This document shows, piece by piece, positions 63,999 to 64,000 of a DNA stretch of 64,000 nt. Under the pieces are notes generated by a model, which was given only the letters and a program-made list of their open reading frames with translations, was not told where the DNA came from and did not search any database. The DNA comes from Plebeiibacterium sediminum. Its GTDB lineage: Bacteria > Bacteroidota > Bacteroidia > Bacteroidales > Marinilabiliaceae. The stretch spans positions 44,620-108,619 of the forward strand of contig NZ_JAPDPJ010000014.1 of NCBI RefSeq assembly GCF_026013605.1. The letters run 5' to 3'. The number at the start of each line of letters is the position of its first letter. Positions within the stretch are counted from its first letter, which is position 1. The translations under genes were made by a program, and so were the position numbers.

Positions 63999-64000
63999 CA

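Overview
The window looks like chromosomal DNA of a low-GC Bacteroidota bacterium, most likely a marine, anaerobic or facultatively anaerobic member of the Marinilabiliales (Labilibaculum, Marinifilum or Ancylomarina type). The genus is inference. The evidence is AT-rich coding and intergenic DNA, near absence of Shine-Dalgarno sites, repeated TAnnTTTG minus-7 promoter boxes (several with a TTG about 18-22 bp upstream), Bacteroidota families such as DUF3822 beside rsmD, a DPP-IV type S9 peptidase, secreted GH28 and GH3 enzymes, and an N-acetyl-beta-lysine (salt-stress solute) operon. I saw no prophage, IS element, CRISPR array or rRNA.

Layout. 1-4.0 kb: end of an unknown gene, a shikimate-kinase-like P-loop kinase, a GH28 lipoprotein and a secreted protein with two GldN/PorN-like segments. 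4.0-12.6 kb: an unusual minus-strand signalling cluster. A SiaC-like/AAA+ fusion, a secreted caspase-family protein with a duplicated N-terminal module, a small exported beta-rich protein and a CHASE2 membrane protein form one apparent operon, with an NtrC-type regulator just upstream. 13-18 kb: a chemoreceptor and a five-PAS histidine kinase. 18-21 kb: an MlaE-MlaF-MlaD lipid transporter operon. 20.8-24.4 kb: a GH3 beta-glucosidase divergent from a Nudix-like (NrtR/AraR type) regulator. 24-30 kb: Mut7-C RNase, YchJ-like protein, a membrane histidine kinase, a Nif11-like peptide, a YeaQ-like membrane protein and a MarR regulator. 30-33 kb: ablA-ablB with two tiny companion genes. 33-45.9 kb: an amino-sugar kinase, DPP-IV, an ABCG-type exporter with a TerB-like N-terminus, a SiaB/SiaC pair, cysE with a C-terminal protease, and guaA. 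46-49 kb: rnz, an STAS protein and rpsA. 49.5-56.2 kb: a nucleotide-sugar block (ugd, UDP-glucuronate decarboxylase, rfbA, rfbC, rfbD, phosphohexomutase). 56-64 kb: RecD-like helicase, DUF3822-rsmD, xerD, aroQ-pyk and two identical tRNA-Asp genes at the right edge.

How parts may work together. The most unusual region is the SiaC/AAA-caspase-CHASE2 cluster. It joins a cytoplasmic ATPase bearing a phospho-switch-like domain to envelope-located caspase and CHASE2 proteins. A free SiaB kinase/SiaC pair lies about 30 kb away. The free SiaC keeps Thr68, while the fused SiaC domain has Asn68, which suggests a signalling branch that does not respond to the kinase. This link is a hypothesis. The nucleotide-sugar genes should supply UDP-glucuronate, UDP-xylose and dTDP-rhamnose for surface polysaccharide, but rfbB is not in the window.
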